A stretch of 33,379 nucleotides of DNA from Catellatospora coxensis (GTDB lineage Bacteria; Actinomycetota; Actinomycetes; Mycobacteriales; Micromonosporaceae). The position numbers and the translations under genes were made by a program. The stretch lies in contig NZ_BONI01000094.1 of the NCBI RefSeq assembly GCF_016862635.1, positions 1 through 33,379 on the forward strand, given 5' to 3'. Below, piece after piece: positions 16,549 to 23,760 of this stretch. The notes beneath the pieces are model-generated. The model saw nothing but the letters and a program-made list of their open reading frames with translations, was not told the DNA's origin and searched no databases. Position 1 is the stretch's first letter, and every line of letters starts with the position of its first letter.

Positions 16549-16576
16549 TGGCCGCGCCGGTGCGCCGGCGCGGCCA
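16549..16576 (-). terminator. Perfect intra-operon hairpin
   Basis: TGGCCGCGCCGG (16549-16560) pairs over 12 bp with 16565-16576 around the tetraloop TGCG. It lies between the GMC stop and the AhpD-like gene start in a 64-nt gap. It could be a terminator, an attenuator or a 3'-end stabiliser that lowers downstream expression. Confidence 0.55.
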
Positions 16577-16583
16577 CGGACGG

Positions 16584-18218
16584 TCAGCGGTGACGCGCCG
16601 GAACCCGGCTCGACGCCACCGGTTTGGGCAGGTCGCCGACATAGGTCACGGCCACGCCGCGCCGCTGCGCCGCCTGCACGATGCCCGGCATCGCCCGCTC
16701 GGCCAGCGCCGAGATGGTCAGCGCCGGGTTCACCGTCAGCGCGCCCGGCACGGCCGAGCCGTCGGTGACGAAGATGCCCGGGTGGTCGCGCAGCTCGTGC
16801 CGGTCGTCGAGGGCGGAGGTCGCCGGGTCGTCGCCGATGCGGCACGACGCCAGCGGGTGCACCGTGTACGCGCCGACCACGTCGTTGGTCCACGGCGTGA
16901 CGGTGGCCAGGCCGTCGCGCTCCAGGATGTCCTTGACGTCGGCGTCCGACAGCTCCCACCCCCGGCGCGTGTTCGCCGTGGGCCGGTAGGTCAGCGAGCT
17001 GTGGCCCAGCATCTGCTGGGAGAACCGGGTCGCCGCGCCGGTCTCCGGCGGCGGTCCGAAGACGCCCTCGTTGTCGTCCTCGGACATGGTGAAGATGGTC
17101 AGCCAGGACCGCCAGCGGCGCAGCATCTCCTTCTTCTCCACGCCGAACCACGTCGGCCCGGCCGCGTCGGCGGCCTGCGCCAGGATCGTGCCCAGCCCCG
17201 GCGGGAAGTACAGCTGCTCCAGCGAGTACCGCTCGTACTCCGGCAGGCTGCCGTCGAGCCGGTCCCAGCTGGCCACGGTCGGGCCGCGGCCGATCTGGTA
17301 CGCCTCGTACGCGACCCCGTCCCCGCGGGACAGCCCGAGCACGTCGCGCACCTTCTCCTCGTCGAACACGGCGGTGTTGAGCCGCTCGCCATTGCCGGAG
17401 AAGTACCGGCCCACGGCGTGCGGCATGGGGCCCAGCGTCGCCTCGGAGCGCTGCAGGATCACCGGTGTCGCGGCGGTGCCGGCGGCCAGCACGACGATCT
17501 GGGCGTCGATCGCGCCCTCGTCGTGCAGGATCCGGTAGTCCTCGCCGTCCACGATCCGGTAGTGGACGCGGTAGCTGCCGTCGTCGTTGCGCGACAGGTG
17601 CTGGACCTCGTGCAGCGGACGGATCTCGGCGCCGTGCTCCACCGCGCCGGGCAGGTAGTTCAGCAGCAAGGACTTCTTGGCGTCGAACTTGCAGCCCGCC
17701 GCCATCCAGTTGCAGTTGACGCACTCCGCGACGTCGACCGCCGACGGCGCCGGGTTGGCGGTGCGCCCGGCGTGGTGGCAGGCCGCCGCCCACAGGCCGC
17801 CGCCGTAGGGGATCCGGTCCCAGCTCTGCTGCGTCACCGGCAGGGCCTCGCTGACCCGGTCGTACCAGGGGTCCAGGGTGTCGCGGGTGATCGACGCGGG
17901 CCACATCCGCCGGCCGATGCTGCCCTGTCGCTCGAACACGAACCGCGGCGCGCGCGGCATCGTGGCGAAGTAGACCACGCTGCCACCGCCGACGCAGTTG
18001 CCGCTCAGCACGCTCATGCCGTCGCCGATGGTGAAGTCGAAGATCCGGGTGTAGGAGGAGCCGAGTTTGAAGTCGTGGTCGAACTCGTCGGCGGTCAGCC
18101 ACGGCCCGCGCTCCAGCACCACCACCCGGGCGCCGCCGGCGGCCAGGTGGTAGGCGGCGATCGCCCCGCCGAATCCACTGCCGATGACCAGGACGTCGGT
18201 GCTCTCGACGGCGCTCAT
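16584..18218 (-). CDS. GMC-family oxidoreductase (enediyne E9 type)
   Basis: The 544-residue flavoprotein has an N-terminal FAD-binding motif DVLVIGSGFGGAIAAYHLA and VVVLERGP. The middle region GNCVGGGSVVYFATMPR is typical of the GMC/cholesterol-oxidase branch. C-terminal signatures include HPLASCRIGDDP, GIFVTDGSAVPGALTVNPALTISALAERA. E9 oxidoreductases (SgcE9 in C-1027) are among the conserved enediyne accessory genes, and the match in size and context supports that name. The start at ATG 18218 overlaps the preceding small gene by 4 nt, indicating a two-subunit arrangement. A Cys-rich segment, ECVNCNWMAAGCKF near residue 160, may bind a cofactor or form disulfides. The specific oxidation catalysed is unknown. 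Confidence 0.88.
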   Translation of the reverse strand: MSAVESTDVLVIGSGFGGAIAAYHLAAGGARVVVLERGPWLTADEFDHDFKLGSSYTRIFDFTIGDGMSVLSGNCVGGGSVVYFATMPRAPRFVFERQGSIGRRMWPASITRDTLDPWYDRVSEALPVTQQSWDRIPYGGGLWAAACHHAGRTANPAPSAVDVAECVNCNWMAAGCKFDAKKSLLLNYLPGAVEHGAEIRPLHEVQHLSRNDDGSYRVHYRIVDGEDYRILHDEGAIDAQIVVLAAGTAATPVILQRSEATLGPMPHAVGRYFSGNGERLNTAVFDEEKVRDVLGLSRGDGVAYEAYQIGRGPTVASWDRLDGSLPEYERYSLEQLYFPPGLGTILAQAADAAGPTWFGVEKKEMLRRWRSWLTIFTMSEDDNEGVFGPPPETGAATRFSQQMLGHSSLTYRPTANTRRGWELSDADVKDILERDGLATVTPWTNDVVGAYTVHPLASCRIGDDPATSALDDRHELRDHPGIFVTDGSAVPGALTVNPALTISALAERAMPGIVQAAQRRGVAVTYVGDLPKPVASSRVPARHR

Positions 18219-18784
18219 GCCGGGCTCCCGGTGGGTGTCGTGTTCGGATGGATGTCGGCCAGCGCGCGGCCGTAGGAGAAGCGGGGGAACCGCCAGGCGC
18301 CGTCGGCGTCGGGCGCGGTGTAGCCGATGGACAGCAGTCCGGGATGCCCGTCGCGCAGCGCGTCGGGGGTGCTCAGGTGCGCGGCGGAGTCGAATGCCAT
18401 GTTGCTGAACAGCGCCATGCCGACCCACAGCGCCTTCTCCGGATGGTCGACGCCGGTGAGCTGCGCGACGAGCGCGGTCCGGTCGGCGAACGCCAGCGCC
18501 ACGAACGGCGGCAGGTCGTCGGCCAGGGCCAGGCCGCGCTCGGCGGCGTACTGCTGGGTGTGGCCGTTGAGCATCATGGCCAGGCCGTCCAGCGAGTCGG
18601 CCAGCCCGCCGGCCGGGTGGCGCAGCAGTTCGAGCGCGCCGGAGGCGACGGCGCCGCCACCGGCGCTCACACCCGCGACGGCGTGGTCGTGCCGGTGGCG
18701 TTTCTCGCCCGGAATGATGGTGTCGGCGAAGGCCTCCAGCGTCATGGACGTCGGATCGGTCGCCTCGGGAAAGTCGGGTTGCAC
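18215..18784 (-). CDS. DUF5987-like small partner of the GMC oxidoreductase (possible E8-type)
   Basis: The 189-residue product starts at GTG 18784 behind GGGAGG. It contains LEAFADTIIPGEKRHRHDHAVAGVSAGGGAVASGALELL, which resembles the small subunit (gluconate 2-dehydrogenase subunit 3/DUF5987 type) encoded beside GMC dehydrogenases. The rest is helical, with FADRTALVAQLTG and WVGMALFSNMAFDSAAH. No Tat signal is visible. Translational coupling (ATGA overlap) to the GMC gene suggests a complex or chaperone-like partner. C-1027 has an uncharacterised E8 protein near E9, and equivalence is likely but not shown. A degenerate operator copy lies 59 nt upstream. Confidence 0.65.
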   Translation of the reverse strand: MQPDFPEATDPTSMTLEAFADTIIPGEKRHRHDHAVAGVSAGGGAVASGALELLRHPAGGLADSLDGLAMMLNGHTQQYAAERGLALADDLPPFVALAFADRTALVAQLTGVDHPEKALWVGMALFSNMAFDSAAHLSTPDALRDGHPGLLSIGYTAPDADGAWRFPRFSYGRALADIHPNTTPTGSPA

Positions 18785-19139
18785 GATGTCGCCTCCCTGC
18801 GTGGTGGGGAACCCGAGTCATCGTGCAGCGGCATTCACGGCCGGTTCATCTTCCACAGTGCCCTGGGCTTTTGCCTGCTGTCCGGGCATCTCCCATGCCG
18901 CGGCCCGAGGGCGAGCCAAACGCGATGAGCTGGCAGTTCCCGGCTGAATGAGGTGTCGTCACGGTGCGCCTTCTTCGATAGTGCGGCTCCTTTCCGGCAT
19001 TGCCGGTACGCCATTGCCGTGGCGGTTTCTCCGATCGTGCGCGGTTGTCCGCGAGGCGTTGTCGCCTTATCCGGCGCGCGAATACTGGGAAAACGCCGCC
19101 CGGACACCGCCGACGCGGCGCCGGGTCACGGAGGTAGCC
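18785..19139. promoter_or_regulatory. Divergent 355-nt regulatory region (operator copies H and F)
   Basis: The gap separates the leftward DUF5987-GMC operon and the rightward second AhpD-like gene. Partial copies of the 20-bp operator occur at 18844-18863 (GTTCA-TCTTCCACAG-TGCCC), 59 nt from the leftward start, and at 18966-18986 (GCGCC-TTCTTCGATAG-TGCGG, spacer one nt longer), facing the rightward gene. A 13-bp palindrome, CCGGC-ATT-GCCGG, lies at 18994-19006. The reading frame open across part of this region lacks coding-like codon use, and I see no gene here. Confidence 0.5.
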
Positions 19140-20201
19140 ATGGTCGTCGGGCGGATCGCGTCGTCAGTCATCCAGCGCCAGGTCAAGTACGTCACCCCGA
19201 CCCCGCTGGCGGCCGTGGACGGCGTCCTGGGGCAGGTGTACGCGCAGGTCCTCGACGAGATGGGCCTGGTCGTGCCGCCCGTACAGCTGCACTCGCCGGT
19301 GCCGGACCTCGCGGCGGCCTACTGGATGCTGATGCGTGAGCCCATGCTGCCCACGGTGCACGTGGACCGGGCGGCCAAGGAGGCCGTCGCGACTGCGGTG
19401 GCGGTGGCGAACATCTGCCCCTACTGCGTCGAGATGCACAGCGTCGGCATGTACGACCTGGCCACCGAACGCGACGCGGAGGCGCTGGCCGGCGACCGGA
19501 TAGACGACCTTGCCGACCCGCGGTTGCGGACGTTGGCCGCGTGGGCCCGCCAGCCGGGCGACGCCGGTCCGGTGCCGTTCGACGAGCAGTCGCGCGCGGA
19601 GCTGGTCGGGGTGGTGGTCGGCATGCACTACCTGACCCGGATGGTGAACGTCTTCCTGTCCAGCTTTCTGCTGCCACCCCGGCTGGGCCCGGCGGGCCGC
19701 CGCCGGTTCAAGCAGGGTGCCAGTCGCGTGCTGCGCCCCACGCTGCGCGATCCCCGCGCACCCGGCCGGGCGGTGGAACTGCTGCCACCGGCCGAACTGC
19801 CGGCCGACGCGGCCTGGGCGCAGGCCAGCCCATCGGTGGCCGCGGCCGCGGCCCGCTCGTTCGCCGCGTTCGAAGCGGCGGGTCGACAGGCGCTGACACC
19901 TGCGGTACGCGAGGTCGTGCTCAACCGGCTGGAGAGCTGGCACGGTGAGGAGACCGGACTGAGCCGCGCCTGGTGCGAGCGGCTGGTGCAGCCGCTGCCC
20001 GAGCCGGAGCAGGCCGCGGCACGACTGGCACTGCTCGCGGCGTTCGCGTCGTACCAGGTGGACGCCGACGTCGTGGGCGAGTTCCGGCGACATCACCCGG
20101 GGGACGCGGCACTGGTGAAGGCGGCGTCGTGGGCGTCCTACACGGCGGCGCGCCGAGTCGGCAGTCGACATCTGCCAATACCTGATCCGGTGCGGTCGTG
20201 A
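19140..20201 (+). CDS. AhpD/carboxymuconolactone-decarboxylase-like protein, copy 2
   Basis: The 353-residue protein starts at ATG 19140, with GGAGG 6 nt upstream; the upstream extension of the frame is not used. It carries the AhpD-type motif E-x11-C93-x2-C96-x3-H100 (KEAVATAVAVANICPYCVEMH). Other parts align well with copy 1: LGQVYAQVLDEMGLVVPPVQLHSP against VGEVYHQVEAEFGMLAPPIALHSP, and HYLTRMVNVFLSSF against HYLNRMVNVFLPDS. The two genes flank the E8/E9-type pair in opposite directions, an arrangement consistent with duplication and functional pairing. Possible roles are peroxide or thiol chemistry during core maturation, or self-protection; none is demonstrated. Confidence 0.8.
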   Translation: MVVGRIASSVIQRQVKYVTPTPLAAVDGVLGQVYAQVLDEMGLVVPPVQLHSPVPDLAAAYWMLMREPMLPTVHVDRAAKEAVATAVAVANICPYCVEMHSVGMYDLATERDAEALAGDRIDDLADPRLRTLAAWARQPGDAGPVPFDEQSRAELVGVVVGMHYLTRMVNVFLSSFLLPPRLGPAGRRRFKQGASRVLRPTLRDPRAPGRAVELLPPAELPADAAWAQASPSVAAAAARSFAAFEAAGRQALTPAVREVVLNRLESWHGEETGLSRAWCERLVQPLPEPEQAAARLALLAAFASYQVDADVVGEFRRHHPGDAALVKAASWASYTAARRVGSRHLPIPDPVRS

Positions 20202-20214
20202 CCAGAGGCAGACA

Positions 20215-20234
20215 GCGCAATTTCGAAGATTCGG
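20215..20234 (+). promoter_or_regulatory. 20-bp operator candidate, copy D
   Basis: GCGCA-ATTTCGAAGA-TTCGG keeps one perfect arm and the TTCGAAG core, with a degenerate right arm. It lies 77 nt upstream of the membrane protein/CopC operon. Confidence 0.5.
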
Positions 20235-20311
20235 CCTGCCGCCCGCGACCGGCAACCTGTTGGGGGCCGGCGCGTCCGGCCGGACCCGGTCCGCAACCCT
20301 GAGGAGGCAAC

Positions 20312-20884
20312 GTGACGATCGACCGCACCACGAGCCCGCCCACGAGCGTCGGCTGGCTCAACGGTGCTGGACACCGCACGGCCCTGAACGTGTTCATGTT
20401 CGTCGTGCTGGCGCACTGGGCCGAGCACCTGACCCAGGCCTACCAGATCTACGTGCTGGGCCGCACGCCGCCGCAGTCACGCGGGGTGCTGGGCCAGTTC
20501 TTCCCGTGGCTGGTCACATCGGAGTGGCTGCACTACGGGTACGCGCTGGTCATGGTGGTCGGCCTGTTCGTGCTGCGCAAGGGTTTCGTGGGCCGGGCCC
20601 GCACCTGGTGGATGGTGGCCTTCGCGATCCAGTTCTGGCACCACATCGAGCACCTGCTGCTGTTCATCCAGGCCCAGACCGCCACACCGTTCTTCGGCAA
20701 GGCTGTCCCGACCAGCATCGCGCAGCTGATCTTTCCCCGCGTCGAGCTGCACCTGTTCTACAACACCGTGGTGTTCCTGCCGATGGTGGTGGCCGTCTAC
20801 TTCCACCTGCGGCCCAACCGCGCCGAGCTGACGCAGGCGGTGTGCGGCTGCGCCAACAGGGCCGCAGTGCCGGTGCCGGCGTGA
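20312..20884 (+). CDS. His-rich four-helix membrane protein
   Basis: The 190-residue product starts at GTG 20312 behind GAGGAGG. Four membrane helices are apparent: about 25-47, 60-85, 98-120 and 143-166. Histidines cluster at helix positions as HWAEH (His35, His39), WLHYGYA, WHHIEH (His110, His111, His114), ELHLFYN and YFHL. The HxxxH and HHxxH spacing recalls metal- or haem-binding membrane enzymes, though the full di-iron desaturase pattern is absent. I do not recognise the family. It is coupled (GTGA overlap) to a CopC-domain protein, and copy D of the operator lies upstream. A metal or electron-transfer role at the membrane is a guess from these features. Confidence 0.7.
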   Translation: MTIDRTTSPPTSVGWLNGAGHRTALNVFMFVVLAHWAEHLTQAYQIYVLGRTPPQSRGVLGQFFPWLVTSEWLHYGYALVMVVGLFVLRKGFVGRARTWWMVAFAIQFWHHIEHLLLFIQAQTATPFFGKAVPTSIAQLIFPRVELHLFYNTVVFLPMVVAVYFHLRPNRAELTQAVCGCANRAAVPVPA

Positions 20885-21465
20885 CCGACACCGACGGGCA
20901 GCGGGCCACCGGGAGGCGCGTCACGGCTTCCCGGCTGGCCCTGCTCGCATTCTTCGTCGCACTGACGGCGGTCGGCGCGCCCGCGCTGCTCACCGCCGAG
21001 CCCGCCCCGGTGCGGCTGGCGGCGGTGGACCCGGCGGCCGACGTGGTGCTGGCCGCGATACCGGAGTCCGTGGCGCTGCGATTCACCGGCGACGTCGCCG
21101 CCCGCGAGGTCCACGTGACCGTCGCGGACGCCAACGGCGTCACCGTGTCGGCCGGGCCGCCCGCCCTGTCGGGCAGCACCGTCACCACCGCGCTGCGCGC
21201 GGGCGCGCCGGGCGCCTACCTCGTCGTCTACCACCTGCTACTCGACGACGGCAGATCGATCTCCGGCACCAGCCGCTTCGCCGTCGACCCGGCCGCGCCG
21301 TCGGCCGCCCCGAACACCGCCGAGGTCGCGGCACCCCTGGTCGAGGCCGAACACGCCCACGTGCCGCCCCCGGATCCGTTGAACCTCGCGCTGACCGCCC
21401 TGGCCGCCGTGCTCATCCTGGCGCTGCTGGCACTGCTGTTCAGCCGGCCCAAGGTGCGCGACTGA
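20881..21465 (+). CDS. Membrane-anchored CopC-domain protein
   Basis: The 194-residue protein has a signal/anchor helix (about 20-40: LALLAFFVALTAVGAPALL), a CopC-type beta domain and a C-terminal membrane helix (LNLALTALAAVLILALLALLF) with a short basic tail. The domain reads VDPAADVVLAAIPESVALRF, then VHVTVADANG and GAYLVVYHLLLDDGRSISGTSRFAV. CopC domains bind periplasmic copper through an N-terminal His and a later Asp-x-His. Here the mature N-terminal His is not seen and the usual DGH reads DGR. An EHAHVPPPD segment before the last helix could still bind metal. It overlaps the upstream His-rich membrane protein gene and presumably works with it. Confidence 0.8.
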   Translation: MTDTDGQRATGRRVTASRLALLAFFVALTAVGAPALLTAEPAPVRLAAVDPAADVVLAAIPESVALRFTGDVAAREVHVTVADANGVTVSAGPPALSGSTVTTALRAGAPGAYLVVYHLLLDDGRSISGTSRFAVDPAAPSAAPNTAEVAAPLVEAEHAHVPPPDPLNLALTALAAVLILALLALLFSRPKVRD

Positions 21466-21474
21466 GCCGCGCCG

Positions 21475-21490
21475 ACCGGCTGCGGCCGGT
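21475..21490 (+). terminator. Weak hairpin after the CopC gene
   Basis: ACCGGC (21475-21480) and GCCGGT (21485-21490) pair around TGCG shortly after the stop. A 6-bp stem makes it a weak candidate. Confidence 0.35.
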
Positions 21491-21508
21491 ATGTGCTCGC
21501 GACCGATT

Positions 21509-21528
21509 GCGCATCTTCGAAGGGGCCG
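21509..21528 (+). promoter_or_regulatory. 20-bp operator candidate, copy E
   Basis: GCGCA-TCTTCGAAGG-GGCCG has a perfect left arm and a fully palindromic CTTCGAAG centre, while the right arm is degenerate. It lies 74 nt upstream of the first DUF1702 gene. Confidence 0.55.
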
Positions 21529-21602
21529 CAGCACGGCCCTGTCGCCCACGATGAGGTGCGCCCGCCGACCGTCGGCGGGTTCGAGCACGGTACGGAGGGA
21601 CG

Positions 21603-22598
21603 ATGCCTACGACACTCGGTGCGCTGCGCAGCCTCATGATGACTCCGTCGCTGGCCTCCGTCGGGTTTGCCGCCAGAGGCTTCCCGGTCGAGGAGACCGC
21701 GGCGACCCGCCGGTTGGAGGCGATCCCGCAGGCGGTGGTGTGCGGGTTCGAGTGGGCGATCGACGCCCGTACGCTGTGGGAGGTCGAGCGACGGCTGGAC
21801 CTGGTGGAGCCGGAGATGCGGGGCTTCGCCTACGAGGGCGCCACCATGGCGTACACCATCCGCGACGCGATGGCGGGCGGGCGCGGCACCCGGGCGCGTG
21901 ACCTGCTGCGGGGCCCGGCGCAGCCGCACGTCTTCCTCACCTACATCGGCATCGGGTTCGCCATGGCCCGGCTGCCGAGGCCCCTGTGGGCCCGGGTCCT
22001 GCCCGACCTGACCGGCACCCCGTACTACCCGACGATGAGCTGGCTGGCCGTGGACGGGTTGGGGTTCGACCGGGCCTACTTCGACACCGACCGCTGGGTG
22101 CGGCGCCGGCAGCGGCCGCGGCCCTACCCGTGGCAGGGCCACGCGGGCTACTTCCCGCGGGCCTTCGACCAGGGCATCGGGCGGGCGCTGTGGTTCATCC
22201 ACGGCGGGCGCCCGGGGCCGGTCGCCGACGCGGTCGAGCGGTTCGAGCCGGACCGGCACGGTGACCTGTGGAGCGGGGTGGGCTTGGCGGCCACGTTCGC
22301 CGGCGGGTGCGGCTGCGAGGACCTGGTGGCGCTGCGCCGGTTCGCCGGCTCGCACGTCGCCGACCTGGGCCAGGGGGCCGTGTTCGCGGCGAAGGCGCGC
22401 GACTTCTCGGGCTTCGTCCCGGTGCACACCGAGCAGGCGGCGGGCATCCTGGCCGGGCTGCCGGTGGCGGCGGCGTCGGCGCTGGCAGACGAGGTGACCT
22501 CCGACGGTCCGGACGACGGCGGCCTGCCCCGGTACGAGACGTGGCGCGCCCGCCTGCGCGCGGCGCTGTCCCGCCGGGACGCGCCACTGCCGGGCTGA
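21603..22598 (+). CDS. DUF1702/UnbL-family enediyne biosynthesis protein (E3 type), copy 1
   Basis: The 331-residue protein starts at ATG 21603 behind GGAGGG. It has the hallmarks of DUF1702 (UnbL, SgcE3-type): MRGFAYEGATMAYTIRDAM, then VFLTYIGIGFAMARLPRPLW, then LAVDGLGFDRAYFDTDRWV and a C-terminal GCEDLVALRRFAGSHVADLGQGAVFAAKAR. The family is found with nearly all enediyne polyketide synthases and is needed for core formation in some, but its biochemical activity is undefined. It is followed by a second full-length DUF1702 gene. A hairpin after its stop and a separate low-GC leader before the next gene suggest the two are not a simple coupled pair. Confidence 0.92.
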   Translation: MPTTLGALRSLMMTPSLASVGFAARGFPVEETAATRRLEAIPQAVVCGFEWAIDARTLWEVERRLDLVEPEMRGFAYEGATMAYTIRDAMAGGRGTRARDLLRGPAQPHVFLTYIGIGFAMARLPRPLWARVLPDLTGTPYYPTMSWLAVDGLGFDRAYFDTDRWVRRRQRPRPYPWQGHAGYFPRAFDQGIGRALWFIHGGRPGPVADAVERFEPDRHGDLWSGVGLAATFAGGCGCEDLVALRRFAGSHVADLGQGAVFAAKARDFSGFVPVHTEQAAGILAGLPVAAASALADEVTSDGPDDGGLPRYETWRARLRAALSRRDAPLPG

Positions 22599-22604
22599 GC
22601 CGGC

Positions 22605-22633
22605 TCGCGCCGGGCTCGCGGAGTCCGGCGCGA
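22605..22633 (+). terminator. Hairpin after DUF1702 copy 1
   Basis: TCGCGCCGG (22605-22613) pairs with CCGGCGCGA (22625-22633), a 9-bp stem with an 11-nt loop, 7 nt after the stop and followed by AATT. On the minus strand, GCGCAATTTCG (22641-22631) repeats the first 11 nt of operator copy D, so this spot may also hold a partial operator (copy G). Confidence 0.5.
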
Positions 22634-22744
22634 AATTGCGCACCATGGCGTTCGGCAACGCAGAAGAAGAAATAGGCGAATTTCACTGACACGATTTCCT
22701 GGAGCGTCATCGAACCACGACACGACGACGGCCGGGAGCTGTTC

Positions 22745-23716
22745 ATGGGACCTTATCGACGCCTGCGCAGGCGCATTCTCACGCCCGACATCAGCGAGAC
22801 GAAAGTCGATGTCAGAGGCTTTCACGTAAAGAATGCCGAAACACGGGAACTGCTGGAGACGATCGGTCGCAGCTTCCTCGAAGGGTACGGATACGCCGCC
22901 GAGGCGCGGCGTGCGCCGGACGCCGAACACGGGCTCGAAAGCGTTCCGACGCGCTTTCGCGGATTCGCCTACGAAGGCGCCGCAATGGGTTTCGCGGTAC
23001 GGGAGGGGCTGCCCGTCGGGGGGCGTGGACTGGTGCGCGACTTCCTGGCCGGGCGGGCAGCCGACCACGTGTACATGGCGTACGTCGGGGTCGGCTGGGC
23101 CATGGCCCGGCTGCCCCGGTGGCGCTGGCACACGCTCTACGCGCCCGACCCGCTGCTGCGCTGGCTCGTGCTCGACGGGTACGGCTTCCACCAGGCGTAC
23201 TTCCACACCGACCGCTACGTCTACCAGCAGCACCAGGAGACCGACTTCCCGTGGCCGGCGGACCCGTTCCGCTGGTACGCCCAGCACGCCATCGACCAGG
23301 GCGTCGGCCGCGGCATGTGGTTCGTGGGCGGCACCGACGCCGAACTCGTCGCCCGGATGATCAACCGGTTCCCGGCGCAGCGCCGTGCGGACCTGTACGC
23401 CGGCGCCGCGCTGGCGGCCACCTACGCCGGCGGCGCGGACCGCGACGAGCTGGCCTGCTTCTGGGACCTGGGGCGCGCGTACCGGCCGCAGATCGCCCAG
23501 GGCTCGGCCTTCGCCGCCGGCGCCCGGGTGCGGGCGGGCCTGGACGTGCCGCACACCGAGACGGCCACCCGGCTGTTCTGCGGGCTGAGCCCCGTGCAGG
23601 CCAAGCAGGTCACCGACGACGCGCTCACGGACCTGGCCGACGACGGCAGCACGCCGTCGTGGGAGGTCTGGCGCCGGCGCATCGCCGACACCCTCGCCGC
23701 GCAGCGGCAGTTCTGA
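22745..23716 (+). CDS. DUF1702/UnbL-family enediyne biosynthesis protein (E3 type), copy 2
   Basis: The 323-residue protein shares with copy 1 the core motifs FRGFAYEGAAMGFAVREG, HVYMAYVGVGWAMARLPRW, LVLDGYGFHQAYFHTDRYV and DQGVGRGMWFVGG. Both copies therefore look intact. ATG 22745 follows GGGAG. The first 70-80 codons use many A/T-ending triplets (for example GTA, AAG, AAT, GAA, ACA in a row) and contrast with the later part and with neighbours; the leader before it is also low-GC. The gene ends 44 nt before the polyketide synthase, with no hairpin between, so both are probably one transcript. The activity is unknown, as for the family. Confidence 0.92.
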   Translation: MGPYRRLRRRILTPDISETKVDVRGFHVKNAETRELLETIGRSFLEGYGYAAEARRAPDAEHGLESVPTRFRGFAYEGAAMGFAVREGLPVGGRGLVRDFLAGRAADHVYMAYVGVGWAMARLPRWRWHTLYAPDPLLRWLVLDGYGFHQAYFHTDRYVYQQHQETDFPWPADPFRWYAQHAIDQGVGRGMWFVGGTDAELVARMINRFPAQRRADLYAGAALAATYAGGADRDELACFWDLGRAYRPQIAQGSAFAAGARVRAGLDVPHTETATRLFCGLSPVQAKQVTDDALTDLADDGSTPSWEVWRRRIADTLAAQRQF

Positions 23717-23760
23717 ACCATCCGGGCCGCACCGCGGCCAGGCAGGAGAGAGGCTCCACG

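Noticed and set aside
18788-18815. TGTCGC followed by CGAGTC, possible fourth ECF42 promoter
   Set aside because: The spacer is 21 nt instead of 18, and both boxes deviate from the three good copies.
23119-23760. Upstream extension of the PKS reading frame
   Set aside because: It overlaps the DUF1702 gene in another frame and has no PKS homology. The ribosome site and the conserved RIAIVGMACRYP start place initiation at 23761.
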